The notes under the pieces: model-generated
Databases searched by the model: none
What the model was told of the DNA's origin: nothing
The model's input: the letters and a program-made list of their open reading frames with translations, nothing else
Translations under genes and position numbers: made by a program
Shown here: piece by piece, positions 26,242-35,339 of the stretch
Numbering within the stretch: position 1 is the stretch's first letter
Layout: every line of letters starts with the position of its first letter
NCBI RefSeq assembly: GCF_021412625.1
Contig: NZ_JAKCFI010000002.1
Location: forward strand, 248,001-312,000
From: Myxococcus stipitatus
GTDB lineage: Bacteria > Myxococcota > Myxococcia > Myxococcales > Myxococcaceae
Direction: 5' to 3'
DNA length: 64,000 nt

Positions 26242-27005
26242 CGCTCCCCTCGCGCAAGACTCTGCTGGGCAACGTGCTCAGCGTGGCCGCCATCGCCTGG
26301 ATCTACGGCGGTGACCTCGCAGACGCCCTCAGGGCCCGCACCGCGGACGTGTCCGCGCTGGTGGAGCTGCCCTCGCCCGTGCGGCCCTCGGTGGTGCTCG
26401 CCCTGACCGGCGTCGCCCTCGCCGTGGCCGTGTTCGGCCTCGTCCAGGGGCGGGGCGAGGGTTTCAAGGGCTTCCGGCTGCTGCCCATCCTGCTGGTGGG
26501 CGCGCTCTTCGCGGACCTCGCCCTGGCGGAGAGCCGCATCCCCATCGACTCGACGGACGTCGCGTCCATGTCCCTGCAGCGCTTCTCCAAGCTCGCCCAG
26601 GAGCTCTCCACGCAGGACGCGGTGGCGGAGGACCCCCGCGTGCTCCAGCCGCTCCTGGAGGAGCTGGGGCGGCCTCCGTACCTGGCCCGGGGCGAGCCCG
26701 TGCCGGCGTATGCCCTCCAGGTCCGCAAGGACTGCGAGGGGCCGGTGCGAGATGCACCCGGGGTGCGGGTGGGGACGTTGCTCTATTGCGTCGCCCCCGA
26801 GCGGAAGGGGGCCTGGGTGACGCTGGTGGGGCTGCCCGCGGAGCGGCGTTTCGGTGCTCCGGAGGTGCTGTCCGTGGGAGGGCAGACGCGCTTCCTGCTG
26901 GTCACCCCCACGATTCCGGACGAAGCCCCCGAACCAGGCGCGGCCCCGGCCTTCCGGGACGCGCCGGTGGCGGAAGACGCGGGGACCTCCAGCCTCCAGC
27001 CTTGA
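26238..27005 (+). CDS. Membrane protein of the ABC operon, unknown function
   Basis: A 255-residue protein with hydrophobic segments at about residues 10-28, 47-65 and 80-98, followed by a soluble, probably periplasmic, region containing two cysteines (KDCEGP and LLYCVAPE) that could form a disulfide. The C-terminal 30 residues are Pro/Ala-rich. I do not recognise it. The start overlaps the permease stop by four bases (ATGA), so it belongs to the transporter operon. Confidence 0.78.
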   Translation: MTLPSRKTLLGNVLSVAAIAWIYGGDLADALRARTADVSALVELPSPVRPSVVLALTGVALAVAVFGLVQGRGEGFKGFRLLPILLVGALFADLALAESRIPIDSTDVASMSLQRFSKLAQELSTQDAVAEDPRVLQPLLEELGRPPYLARGEPVPAYALQVRKDCEGPVRDAPGVRVGTLLYCVAPERKGAWVTLVGLPAERRFGAPEVLSVGGQTRFLLVTPTIPDEAPEPGAAPAFRDAPVAEDAGTSSLQP

Positions 27006-27068
27006 CAGGGGCGGCGCCACAGACCTGTTGCTTGCCCGGCTGCCGGGCGCGGAGGGGGCCTCGTGTGG

Positions 27069-27098
27069 TTGACCCTGCGCTCGCGCGATCGCTAGGCT
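27069..27098 (+). promoter_or_regulatory. Sigma-70-type promoter for the PEGA kinase
   Basis: TTGACC, 18 bases, TAGGCT; predicted start of transcription about 27105, eighteen bases before the GTG. The MoxR gene at the right end has an almost identical promoter. Confidence 0.45.
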
Positions 27099-27122
27099 CC
27101 ATGCGAACGGACCCTCCCCCAC

Positions 27123-29747
27123 GTGACGACCTCTCAACCGAAGCGTCAGCCCATCCCTTTCGGGAAGTACCTCCTTCTGGACCGCATCAACATCGGCGGC
27201 ATGGCGGAGGTGTGGCGCGGAAAGCAGTTTGGCGCCAGCGGCTTCGAGCGGCTCGTGGCCATCAAACGCATCCTGCCGAACATCGCGGAGGACGAAGAGT
27301 TCATCTCGATGTTCATCGATGAGGCGAAGATCAGCGTCCAGCTGAGCCACGCCAACATCGCGCAGATCTACGAACTGGGGCAGATCGCCAGCAGCTACTT
27401 CATCTCGATGGAGTACATCCCCGGCAAGGACATGCGGGCCATCTTCGACCGGTGCCGGAAGAAGGGGGAGCCCGCGCCCGTGCCGCTGGTGGCGTTCTGC
27501 ATCTCCAAGATGTGCGAGGGCCTGGACTACGCCCACCGGAAGAAGGACGGGATGGGGCGGGACATGAACATCGTCCACCGCGACATCTCGCCGCAGAACG
27601 TCCTCCTCTCCTTCGAGGGCGAGGTCAAGGTCATCGACTTCGGCATCGCCAAGGCGGCGGGCAAGGCGACCAAGACGCAGGCGGGCATCCTCAAGGGCAA
27701 GTTCGGTTACATGAGCCCGGAGCAGATCCGCGGCCTGCCCTTGGACCGCCGTTCGGACGTGTTCGCCATTGGCGTGTGTCTCTACGAGATGCTCACCGGC
27801 GAGCGCCTGTTCGTGGGCGACAGCGACTTCAGCGTGCTGGAGAAGGTGCGCAAGGCGGAGGTGCCGCCGCCCTCCACGTACAACCGGCGCATCCCGGAGG
27901 CGCTGGAGAAGATCGTCATGCGCGCGCTCGCCAAGGACGTGGACGAGCGCTACCAGTACGCCAGCGAGCTGGGCGACGACCTGCAGCGCTTCCTCATCAC
28001 CAGCGAGACCATCTTCGGCCGCAAGGACCTCATGCAGTACATGAAGTCCACCTTCGCGGAGGAAGTGGAGCGCGAGAAGCAGCGCCTGTCGGACTACGCC
28101 GACATCCGCCCGCCCGACGGCATGCTCGCCGCGCTGGAGGCCGCGCAGGGCTTCGGTGGCGGCGGCATGTCCGCGCCGCCGCCTCCCGCCGCGCCGCCGC
28201 CCGTGGCCGTGCCGGTGGTGCAGCCGGTGGCGCCCGCCGCGCCCCGCGCCACCGCGGCCATGGGCGCCGTCACCAACGCGCCGCCGCCCGCCGCCTCGGG
28301 CGTGCGTCGCTCGCCCACGCTGGCGGCGCTGCCCAAGCTGACCGCGGCCACGGCCGCGCCCGCGCCCAAGGAGGACGAGGTCCAGGCGACGCAGCTGGTC
28401 TCCAGCGACCACGTCTTCGACGACAGCCCGGAGCCCACCACGCAGCCGGGCGCCCAGGTGGGGCGCACCGTGACACCGCTGGAGACGCACGCCCCCGCCG
28501 TCGACGAGGACGAGTCCCCGTCCGGCAAGACGGCGCTGATTCCGCCGCCCTCGTCCGTCTCGCCCCCGCGCCTGTCGCAGACGAACATGCCGGTGCTCAC
28601 GCCGTCCGGGCCGTCCGCGCGCCCCTCGACGACGGTGCCCACGCTGGTTCCCGCCGAGGTCGCCGCCCAGGCCCCCGGCAACCGTACGAGCCGGGGCGGG
28701 GGAGACGGGCTGCCGCGCATCGCGCGGGACGCGCCGCCGGACGTGTCCCAGGGCGTCTCCCGCAACGCGCTGCCGCCGGACGTGTCCCAGGGCGTCTCCC
28801 GCGCGGCGCTCCAGGCGGCGCAGTCCTCCCGGCCGCCTCCGGCGCTGGCGTCGGGCAACCCGGTGCGTCCGCCGCCGCGGCCCGAGCCGGTGGAGGAGGA
28901 GTCCCAGGACGAGGAGATTCCGACGACGTCGGTGCCCGCGCTCAACGGCGGCAAGGGGCTCGACAAGCGCGTGCTCTACTGGCTCGGCGGCCTGGTGGCC
29001 CTGGCGCTCGTCGCCGTGCTGGGGTGGCTGGGGCTCGGCCCCGGGGCGGGCTACGTCATGCTGGACCTGCAGCGCGTCCCGCAGGACGTGCGCTCGCGTG
29101 TGAGCGTCACGCTCGACGCCCAGCCGGTGCCGGTGGATGGGAGCACCACGCTCCTGCGACAGGTGCCGGCCGGCCCGGTGATGGTCACCGTCAGCGCTGA
29201 GGGCTTCAAGACCTTCACCAAGACGGTGCCCGTCAACAGCGGCAAGGAGGTCACCTCCGTCGAGGTCGTGCTGGAGAGCCTGGTGCGCACCGCGTCGCTG
29301 GTGCTCGTCACCACGCCGGCGGACGCCCAGGTGAAGGTGGACGGCAAGGTGGTGCGCGAGCAGGGCCGCTCGGACGCCTTCATCAAGGGCGTGCCCATTG
29401 GCGGCAACGAGTGGGTGGTGGAGGTCAGCGCGCCGCGGCACAAGCCGGCGTCGAAGCGCGTGCCCGTCTCCGGCGAGGGGCCGGTGGAGGTGGCGCTGAA
29501 GCTCGAGCCCGTGGTGACGAAGGTGTCGGTGAAGGTCGACTCGCGTCCGGCGGGCGCCATCATCTTCGCGGGTGGCCAGGAGCTGGGCGAGACGCCCGCC
29601 ACGGTGCAGCTGAACCCCTCGGTGCGCCAGCTCACGCTGCGCCTGAAGTGCCACAACGACGCGGAGGTGGACGTGCCGGCTTCCGAGGCCGGAGAATCCA
29701 TCTCCACCGAGACGGTGACGCTCAAGCGGCAGTCGCGCTGTCGCTGA
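27123..29747 (+). CDS. Ser/Thr protein kinase with PEGA repeats
   Basis: An 874-residue membrane kinase. The catalytic domain covers about residues 14-295: glycine loop INIGGMAEVWRG, catalytic lysine in VAIKRI, HRDISPQN in the catalytic loop and VIDFGIAKA for the magnesium site, then GYMSPEQIRG. A Pro/Ala-rich linker (about 320-610) contains a 13-residue tandem repeat (PPDVSQGVSR). One transmembrane helix (LGGLVALALVAVLGWLGLG) precedes an extracytoplasmic part with three to four PEGA-like beta repeats (TTPADAQVKVDGKVV, DSRPAGAIIFAGGQE). PEGA regions are thought to sense or bind envelope components. It starts with GTG at 27123 and is followed by an AAA ATPase. Confidence 0.93.
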   Translation: MTTSQPKRQPIPFGKYLLLDRINIGGMAEVWRGKQFGASGFERLVAIKRILPNIAEDEEFISMFIDEAKISVQLSHANIAQIYELGQIASSYFISMEYIPGKDMRAIFDRCRKKGEPAPVPLVAFCISKMCEGLDYAHRKKDGMGRDMNIVHRDISPQNVLLSFEGEVKVIDFGIAKAAGKATKTQAGILKGKFGYMSPEQIRGLPLDRRSDVFAIGVCLYEMLTGERLFVGDSDFSVLEKVRKAEVPPPSTYNRRIPEALEKIVMRALAKDVDERYQYASELGDDLQRFLITSETIFGRKDLMQYMKSTFAEEVEREKQRLSDYADIRPPDGMLAALEAAQGFGGGGMSAPPPPAAPPPVAVPVVQPVAPAAPRATAAMGAVTNAPPPAASGVRRSPTLAALPKLTAATAAPAPKEDEVQATQLVSSDHVFDDSPEPTTQPGAQVGRTVTPLETHAPAVDEDESPSGKTALIPPPSSVSPPRLSQTNMPVLTPSGPSARPSTTVPTLVPAEVAAQAPGNRTSRGGGDGLPRIARDAPPDVSQGVSRNALPPDVSQGVSRAALQAAQSSRPPPALASGNPVRPPPRPEPVEEESQDEEIPTTSVPALNGGKGLDKRVLYWLGGLVALALVAVLGWLGLGPGAGYVMLDLQRVPQDVRSRVSVTLDAQPVPVDGSTTLLRQVPAGPVMVTVSAEGFKTFTKTVPVNSGKEVTSVEVVLESLVRTASLVLVTTPADAQVKVDGKVVREQGRSDAFIKGVPIGGNEWVVEVSAPRHKPASKRVPVSGEGPVEVALKLEPVVTKVSVKVDSRPAGAIIFAGGQELGETPATVQLNPSVRQLTLRLKCHNDAEVDVPASEAGESISTETVTLKRQSRCR
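28733..28802 (+). repeat. 39-bp tandem repeat in the kinase linker
   Basis: The phrase GCCGCCGGACGTGTCCCAGG and its continuation to CTCCCGC occurs twice, 39 bases apart, encoding PPDVSQGVSR twice. It keeps frame. Confidence 0.75.
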
Positions 29748-29848
29748 GCGGGTGTCCCGTTAAAGTGAAGGGTTTCGAGCCCCGCTGGCTCCCATGAGCG
29801 AGCAAGCGGGGGCGCCAGCTCCCCGTCCGGCGGAGCGACAGGAGGCGT

Positions 29849-31612
29849 GTGTCCGTGAGCAAGGTGCGCAAGGTCCAGAAGGCAGACCCATTGGCCGACC
29901 TCCCCCGGTGGGCGCAGCAGCTGGCCCGGAAGTACTACACGAAGACGGTGAACACCTTCCTGCTCTACGGAGCGGTGAGGGACCTCCAGCCCCTCCAACT
30001 GGAGGACGGCGGGCGGGGCTTCGGCACGCTGAAGACGTTCCTGTCGGAGGAGCTGTTCGGCGGCCGGGACCACGTCCTGTTCTACGACCGCTCGTCGGGC
30101 ATCCGCTCGGCCACGCCGGAGACGCAGAAGGACCTGTCCCGCGTCATGTCCGGCTACGACGCGATGTACGGCACGGACTACGCCAAGGTCATGCCGAGGG
30201 ACCCCGGCCGGGCGCTCCAGGTCCTGGAGAACTTCCTGCGCATGCGCCTGAGCGAGGGGCGCTCGCTGGCACTCATCATCGACTTCGCGGAGACGCTGGT
30301 GCCGGGCGGGGAGATTTCCCACCTGTCCTCCGAGGACCGCTTCGTGCTGGCCACGCTGGACAAGTGGGCGCACGACCCGCAGTTCCTGGCCGGTGACGTG
30401 TCCGTGGTGCTGCTGGCGGAGAACCTGGCGGACATCGCGCCGCGCATCTCCCGCAACCCCTACGTCTCGCCCATCGAGCTGCCCCTGCCCACCGAGGAGG
30501 AGCGGCTGGAGTACGTGCGCTACAAGCTGGAGGGCAAGCGGCTGCAGTCCGTGTCGGAGGTGCCGCTTTCGGGCCTGGCGAAGATGACCGCGGGCCTGTC
30601 GCGCATCAACCTGGACCGCGTGCTGACGGAGGCGCTGGAGCGCGAGGTCCGCGTCACCTCCGACCTGCTCAAGGAGAAGAAGAAGGAGATCATCCAGGCG
30701 GAGTGTCACGGCCTGCTCGAGTTCATCGAGCCGACGCACACCCTGGACGCGGTGGCGGGGCACGCGAAGGCGAAGCAGATGCTGCGGCAGGCCGCCAGCG
30801 CGCTGAAGAAGGGGCGCCTGGAGGTCATGCCCATGGGCTACCTGCTGTCCGGGCCGGTGGGGACGGGCAAGACGTTCATGGTGAGCTGCTTCGCGGGGGA
30901 GATTGGCATCCCCGTGGTGAAGTTCCTCAACTTCCGCAGCCAGTGGCAGGGCGTCACCGAGGCCAACCTGGAGAAGATCTTCAACCTCCTCAAGGCCCTG
31001 TGGCCGGTGGCGGTGATGATCGACGAGGCGGACACCTTCCTCGGCAACCGCGACTCCGGCGGGGACTCCGGGACGAGCAGCCGCGTGTTCGGCTCCATCG
31101 CGTCCTTCATGGGCAACACGCAGTACCGCGGGAAGATCGTCTGGTTCCTGATGACGGCGCGGCCGGACCTGCTGCCCATCGACCTCAAGCGACAGGGCCG
31201 CGCCGAGGAGCACCTGGCGCTCTTCTACCCGCAGACGGACACCGAGCGTGACGAGCTCTTCCAGGTGATGTCCAAGAAGACGGGCGTGTCCGTGGAGGAC
31301 ATCGGTTCGTTCTCCGCCATGATTCCTCCGGGCGTGCGCGCCTTCAGCGGCGCGGACATCGAGGCCGTCATGGTGCGCTCGAAGTTCCGCGCGCTGGCGG
31401 ACGGCCGCGAGTCGGTCACGAAGGACGACGTGGCGGCGGTGCTGGCGGACTTCGTGCCGCCCAGCTACCCGCTGGAAATCGAGCTCCAGAACCTGGTCGC
31501 GGTGCAGGAGTGCACCAGCCGGGAGCTGCTGCCGGAGAACTTCCGCGCGTTGGATCGCGACCTCATCACCCGCAGGGTGCGCGAGCTGAAGGCCCTGCTC
31601 GAGGAGCGGTAG
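29849..31612 (+). CDS. AAA+ ATPase, two-module protein
   Basis: A 587-residue protein. Residues 15-270 resemble a degenerate AAA module: strand-like DVSVVLLAENLADI and a helical lid, but no recognisable P-loop. A linker rich in Lys/Glu leads to a canonical AAA domain with Walker A GPVGTGKT at 335-342, Walker B VAVMIDEADTFLGN, and the arginine-finger region (KRQGRAEEH). The C-terminal lid is followed by 70 helical residues. This is typical of remodelling ATPases of the Cdc48/spastin-like group; client and partners are unknown. GTG at 29849 has GGAGG just upstream; GTG at 29855 is an alternative. It lies 101 bases after the kinase and may share its transcript. Confidence 0.88.
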   Translation: MSVSKVRKVQKADPLADLPRWAQQLARKYYTKTVNTFLLYGAVRDLQPLQLEDGGRGFGTLKTFLSEELFGGRDHVLFYDRSSGIRSATPETQKDLSRVMSGYDAMYGTDYAKVMPRDPGRALQVLENFLRMRLSEGRSLALIIDFAETLVPGGEISHLSSEDRFVLATLDKWAHDPQFLAGDVSVVLLAENLADIAPRISRNPYVSPIELPLPTEEERLEYVRYKLEGKRLQSVSEVPLSGLAKMTAGLSRINLDRVLTEALEREVRVTSDLLKEKKKEIIQAECHGLLEFIEPTHTLDAVAGHAKAKQMLRQAASALKKGRLEVMPMGYLLSGPVGTGKTFMVSCFAGEIGIPVVKFLNFRSQWQGVTEANLEKIFNLLKALWPVAVMIDEADTFLGNRDSGGDSGTSSRVFGSIASFMGNTQYRGKIVWFLMTARPDLLPIDLKRQGRAEEHLALFYPQTDTERDELFQVMSKKTGVSVEDIGSFSAMIPPGVRAFSGADIEAVMVRSKFRALADGRESVTKDDVAAVLADFVPPSYPLEIELQNLVAVQECTSRELLPENFRALDRDLITRRVRELKALLEER

Positions 31613-31619
31613 TCCCCTC

Positions 31620-32561
31620 TCAGGCGACCGGCACCGGCGTGCGCAGGTGCGGGTCGTCCACGTGCTCCACCACCGCCACGCGGTCGCCGACGGACAGGGC
31701 GTCGTGGAGCAGGACGATGGCCTCGTTCGAGTGGCGGATGCAGCCATGGGAGACGTTGCCCCCCAGCAGCGCGGGGGCATTCGTCCCGTGGAGCTCCTCC
31801 GCGGAGTGGCGTCCGTCCGCCCAGGACAGGTCCAGGATGCGCGTGCCGAAGACGTGCCTGTCGTTCCACAGCCGCGCGCCCGCGGCCTCCGCCGCCACCT
31901 GGTCCAGCTTCGTCCGGACGACCTTGAGCCCGGCCCGCGTGGGCGTGCCGGCGGTGCCCGTGGCGTTGGGGAAGACGTCCACCAGCTGGCCCTTCGTGTC
32001 GAAGAGGAAGGTGCGGTGCTCGCGCAGGGCCACCACCACGCGCACGGGTTGGCCGTCGTAGAGCGGGTTGGGCAGTCCCCGTGACTGGCCACGCGTCCCC
32101 GGGGCCGGCGCCAGCGTCTCCAGCGCGCGCAGCGTGGGGGCATCCAGCACGCCCGTGGGCTGGAGGTTGGGGAAGGTCGCGCGCGCGTGAACCTGGAAGT
32201 TGCGCAGCGCCCGCGTCGTCTGCTGACCGAAGCGGCCGTCCGCGCCGCCGTGCAACGCGAAGCCCATGTCCAGCAGCGCCGCCTGGACGGCGCGCACCCC
32301 TTCTCCCTGGGCTCCCGCGCCGAGCAGCCGCAGGCTGGAGGCCACTTCGGAGAGCTGGGGCTGGCCCACGAAGCGCTCGTGCGTGAGCGGGCGCGCAGGG
32401 GGGCCCCAGCCGGGGGCGCTCCAGTCCTCCACCGTCGTCCGCGTGTCGGGACGGGCATCCGCGCGCGCCGTGGACGCGGGAGGGGCGGGAAGGGGCGGGG
32501 CCGTTCCCTGCGCGGAGGGGAGCGGGAGACGAGGCGTGTCGCGAGAGATGGACGAGGTCAT
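31620..32561 (-). CDS. L,D-transpeptidase (YkuD) with peptidoglycan-binding domain
   Basis: A 313-residue cell-wall enzyme. A Pro/Ala-rich N-terminus without a clear signal peptide precedes a peptidoglycan-binding domain (GVRAVQAALLDMGFALHGGA, about 85-150) and a YkuD catalytic domain with the motif HGTN and SHGCIR, nucleophile Cys274. Such enzymes make 3-3 crosslinks or attach proteins to peptidoglycan. The lack of a visible signal is odd for a periplasmic enzyme; the true start may lie elsewhere or export may be unusual. It lies 32 bases after the lytic transglycosylase gene on the same strand, so the two may be made together. Confidence 0.9.
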   Translation of the reverse strand: MTSSISRDTPRLPLPSAQGTAPPLPAPPASTARADARPDTRTTVEDWSAPGWGPPARPLTHERFVGQPQLSEVASSLRLLGAGAQGEGVRAVQAALLDMGFALHGGADGRFGQQTTRALRNFQVHARATFPNLQPTGVLDAPTLRALETLAPAPGTRGQSRGLPNPLYDGQPVRVVVALREHRTFLFDTKGQLVDVFPNATGTAGTPTRAGLKVVRTKLDQVAAEAAGARLWNDRHVFGTRILDLSWADGRHSAEELHGTNAPALLGGNVSHGCIRHSNEAIVLLHDALSVGDRVAVVEHVDDPHLRTPVPVA

Positions 32562-32593
32562 CCCCCGTCCCGTTGCAATTCACTCGCCCGGGC

Positions 32594-35197
32594 TCACGGC
32601 GCGCTGACGCTGAGCACCTTGCCGGTGGGGATGGTGCGGTGGTCCTTGATGTTGTTCCACCGCATGATGTCCTCCACGCTGACGCCGTAGCGCTGGGACA
32701 CGGACCAGAGCGTCTCGCCCTCGGCGAGCGCGTGGACCTTGCCGCCCGGCTTGGCGGGGAGGGAGGCCACGTTGCGGGCCACCACGGTGCCGGCGCGCTC
32801 CTGCACCTGCGCGGTGCCCTCGGGCCACACGTAGATGAGCGAGCCCACCTGGAGCGTGGGGTTGCGACGGCGCAGGTTGTTCCACTGCTTGAGCTGGTCC
32901 ACGGAGACGTTGAACTTGGTGGCGATGACCCACAGGCTGTCGCCGGACTGCACGCCGTAGGTGATGCGCTTGCGGCCGTTGAGCGTCTCCGTCTTCACGG
33001 GGCCGGCGGCCACGGGGCCCTTGGGCGTGCCAGCGGGGACCTCGTCCTCCGGGCGGTGCACCACCACGCCGCTGCGCCGCGCCTGCGCGACCTTGTTGGC
33101 CAGGGCGCCGCCGCTCGCCTTGCCCGCGGGCACCGGAATCACCAGCTCCGCGCCCAGCTTGAGCGTCCGCGCGCTCTTGAGGCGGTTCATCTGGAGGATG
33201 GCCTCGGTCGCGCTGCCGTAGCGTTCGGCGATCTGCGACAGCGTGTCGCCGCGCTTCACCTTGTGCATGCGGAACGTCAGGCGCTCGGCGGGGGAGATCT
33301 TCTTGAAGCCCTCCGCGAAGCGCGTCGCGGTGCCGGAGGGCAGCCGCAGCTTGTAGGGGTTCTTCACCGACGCGGGCGGGGTGCACCAGCGCTTCAGCTC
33401 CGGGTTGAGGTCCTGCACCTCCTTGACGTTCACCCCCGCCGCGCGCGCCACGACGTCCAGGTCCGTGGCGTCCGTCAGCTCCACCTCGTCGAAGGCGAGC
33501 GGCTGCTCGTACTCGAACTCGGTCTCGGCGAAGCCGAACGCCGTCGGGTTCTTCGCCACCAGCGCGGCGGCGATGAGCTTGGGCACGTAGTGCTTGGTCT
33601 CCTTCGCCAGCCCCTTCTCCTCCGACAGGAGCCAGAAGTTGTTGGTGCCGTAGCGCTCCACCATGCGCCGCACGCGGTAGGAGCCGGTGTTGTAGCCGGC
33701 CCAGGCCAGATACCAGTGGCCCAGCTCCGAGTGCAGGTCCTTGAGATAGGTGGCGGCGGCGCGCGTGGCCTTGATGGGGTCGCGGCGCTCGTCCACCCAG
33801 AAGTCCTGCTTGAGGCCGTACTGCTTGCCCGTGCTGGAGATGAACTGCCACGGCCCGGCGGCGTGCGCCCACGAATAGGCGTGCGCGGAGAAGCCGCTTT
33901 CGATCATCGCCAGGTACACCGTGTCGCGCGGCAGCCCGTGCTTCTCGAGGATGGGCTGCATCACCGGCAGGTAGCGCGCCGAGCGTGACATCCACTTGCG
34001 GAACCACCGGCGCCCCGGGCCCTGGAAGAACTGGATGTACTGGGCCACCAGCGGCTGCATCTCCACCGGGATGTCGTAGCGGTCTTGAATCTGGGACACG
34101 TCGAAGCTGCCCAGGTCGGTGATGAGCGGCAGCTCGGCGGGCGTGTCGTCCTCGCGGAAGGTGGGCTCCTCCAGCGCGTCGAGCATTCGCAGGCGCAGGG
34201 GGTTGGCCAGCCCCAGCCGACGCAGGGACTGCATCACCTCCGCGTTCGGCCTCGCCGCGGGGTCCAGCGTGGCGCCCTCCAACGCGCGCAGCTCCTCCAA
34301 CTCGGCGGACTCGGACTCCACCTCGGCGCTGGTCGCCTCGGGCTCCTCATCGTCCGCCATCGCCGCGCCGCTCGCGAACGCCCGCTTGTCCTCGTCCACG
34401 AGGGCGCCCGTGGGCTTTGTGGCGGAGGCGCCACCCTTGCCGGTCGCCGGGGCGAGGGTGGTATCGGGCTGGCCGCCCTCCGTGGGCGCCGCGCCGCGAT
34501 TCGCCGTGGCCACCGGCGAGGGAGCCGGTGCGACTGGCTGGCCGGAGGACCGTGCCGGGTCGACCGCCGCCGCGTCGCGATTCGTGGTGGCCACCGATGA
34601 GGGCGCCGGTGTGACTGGCGGACCAGAGGTCCGTGCCGCGTCGCGATTCGCGGTAGCTGCCGACGAGGGAGCGGGTGCGATTGGCTGACCAGGGGCCTGC
34701 GCCGCGTCGACCGCGTTCGCCGCGCCACGATTCGCCGTGGCCTCGGCGGAAGGCTCCTCCGCGGGGGTTCCCGCGCCCGCCTGCCCGGGAGCCGGCACCG
34801 TCGCCTTGGGTGTCGCGGTGGGGGCCGTGTTGGCGAGCGCCGCGCCAGCCTGGGCGGGAGCCGGGGATGTGCCGCTGGCGTCGGCCGGAGTCCGCGCCGT
34901 CGTGTCAGCCGCGTTGGCCTGAGGGGGCTTGCTCGCGGAGGTCTCGTTGCTCGCCGGAGAGACACCGCCTGGGGCGGCCGGTGCCGGGGCGGTCGCGGGG
35001 AGCGCGGCCTGGGCCGCCGCGCCGCCCGCCGTCATCAGCGTGCTCTTCGCGTCCAACGTGGCGCTCGCGGCCAGCGCGCGTGATTCGTCCGCCGCGAGCA
35101 CGCGCATGCCCGCGGGGGGCGGAGGCATGGGCGGCGGCACTCCGGCCGAGGCGGGAGGCGGAGCCAGGTTCAGCACGAGGAGGCAGAGAGGCAGCAT
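32594..35197 (-). CDS. mltD: Membrane-bound lytic murein transglycosylase D with LysM domains
   Basis: An 867-residue secreted enzyme with a short signal (LCLLVLNLAPPPASA). Residues 30-290 are low-complexity Ala/Pro/Thr with repeats of the type TANRDAA...SGQPVAPAPS, probably a flexible spacer across the periplasm. The catalytic SLT domain (about 400-560) has Glu433 in AMIESGF followed by GPWQFISSTGKQYGL and AGYNTGSYRV. Three LysM modules bind glycan at about 644-692, 743-790 and 817-865. It cleaves glycan strands to 1,6-anhydro ends. The spacer is much longer than in enteric MltD. A plausible promoter lies 43-70 bases upstream. Confidence 0.93.
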   Translation of the reverse strand: MLPLCLLVLNLAPPPASAGVPPPMPPPPAGMRVLAADESRALAASATLDAKSTLMTAGGAAAQAALPATAPAPAAPGGVSPASNETSASKPPQANAADTTARTPADASGTSPAPAQAGAALANTAPTATPKATVPAPGQAGAGTPAEEPSAEATANRGAANAVDAAQAPGQPIAPAPSSAATANRDAARTSGPPVTPAPSSVATTNRDAAAVDPARSSGQPVAPAPSPVATANRGAAPTEGGQPDTTLAPATGKGGASATKPTGALVDEDKRAFASGAAMADDEEPEATSAEVESESAELEELRALEGATLDPAARPNAEVMQSLRRLGLANPLRLRMLDALEEPTFREDDTPAELPLITDLGSFDVSQIQDRYDIPVEMQPLVAQYIQFFQGPGRRWFRKWMSRSARYLPVMQPILEKHGLPRDTVYLAMIESGFSAHAYSWAHAAGPWQFISSTGKQYGLKQDFWVDERRDPIKATRAAATYLKDLHSELGHWYLAWAGYNTGSYRVRRMVERYGTNNFWLLSEEKGLAKETKHYVPKLIAAALVAKNPTAFGFAETEFEYEQPLAFDEVELTDATDLDVVARAAGVNVKEVQDLNPELKRWCTPPASVKNPYKLRLPSGTATRFAEGFKKISPAERLTFRMHKVKRGDTLSQIAERYGSATEAILQMNRLKSARTLKLGAELVIPVPAGKASGGALANKVAQARRSGVVVHRPEDEVPAGTPKGPVAAGPVKTETLNGRKRITYGVQSGDSLWVIATKFNVSVDQLKQWNNLRRRNPTLQVGSLIYVWPEGTAQVQERAGTVVARNVASLPAKPGGKVHALAEGETLWSVSQRYGVSVEDIMRWNNIKDHRTIPTGKVLSVSAP
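34480..34740 (-). repeat. Degenerate repeats in the mltD spacer
   Basis: About three copies of a roughly 26-codon unit reading (S/T)G-P-V-APAPS-VAT-NRDAA. DNA copies share phrases such as GCGTCGCGATTCG and GCCACCG. Copy number may vary between strains. Confidence 0.55.
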
Positions 35198-35239
35198 GGG
35201 GTCGCAGGAAGAGTGCGCCCAGAAGCAGGCGAAGCCGGC

Positions 35240-35267
35240 AGTATTCGCGCTTTTTCTTGACAGTCAA
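35240..35267 (-). promoter_or_regulatory. Promoter for the mltD-transpeptidase pair
   Basis: On the minus strand TTGACT (35267-35262), 16 bases, AATACT (35245-35240); predicted start about 35233. The -35 is embedded in the perfect 11-bp palindrome TTGACTGTCAA (35257-35267), which could also be an operator. Confidence 0.45.
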
Positions 35268-35339
35268 ACAACGAGTCGCGCGGTGTGGCCGCTCAGAGGA
35301 CGCTGCGTGGAGGCGCCCGTCCAGGTGCTGACGCCTCCT

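Noticed and set aside
26184..29654. 1156-codon minus-strand open frame opposite the ABC and kinase genes
   Set aside because: Low-complexity shadow of the GC-rich coding strand; no domain.
29770..29785. GGGTTTCGAGCCCCGC resembles a tRNA T-arm
   Set aside because: Loop and stem lengths are wrong and no acceptor, D- or anticodon arms surround it.
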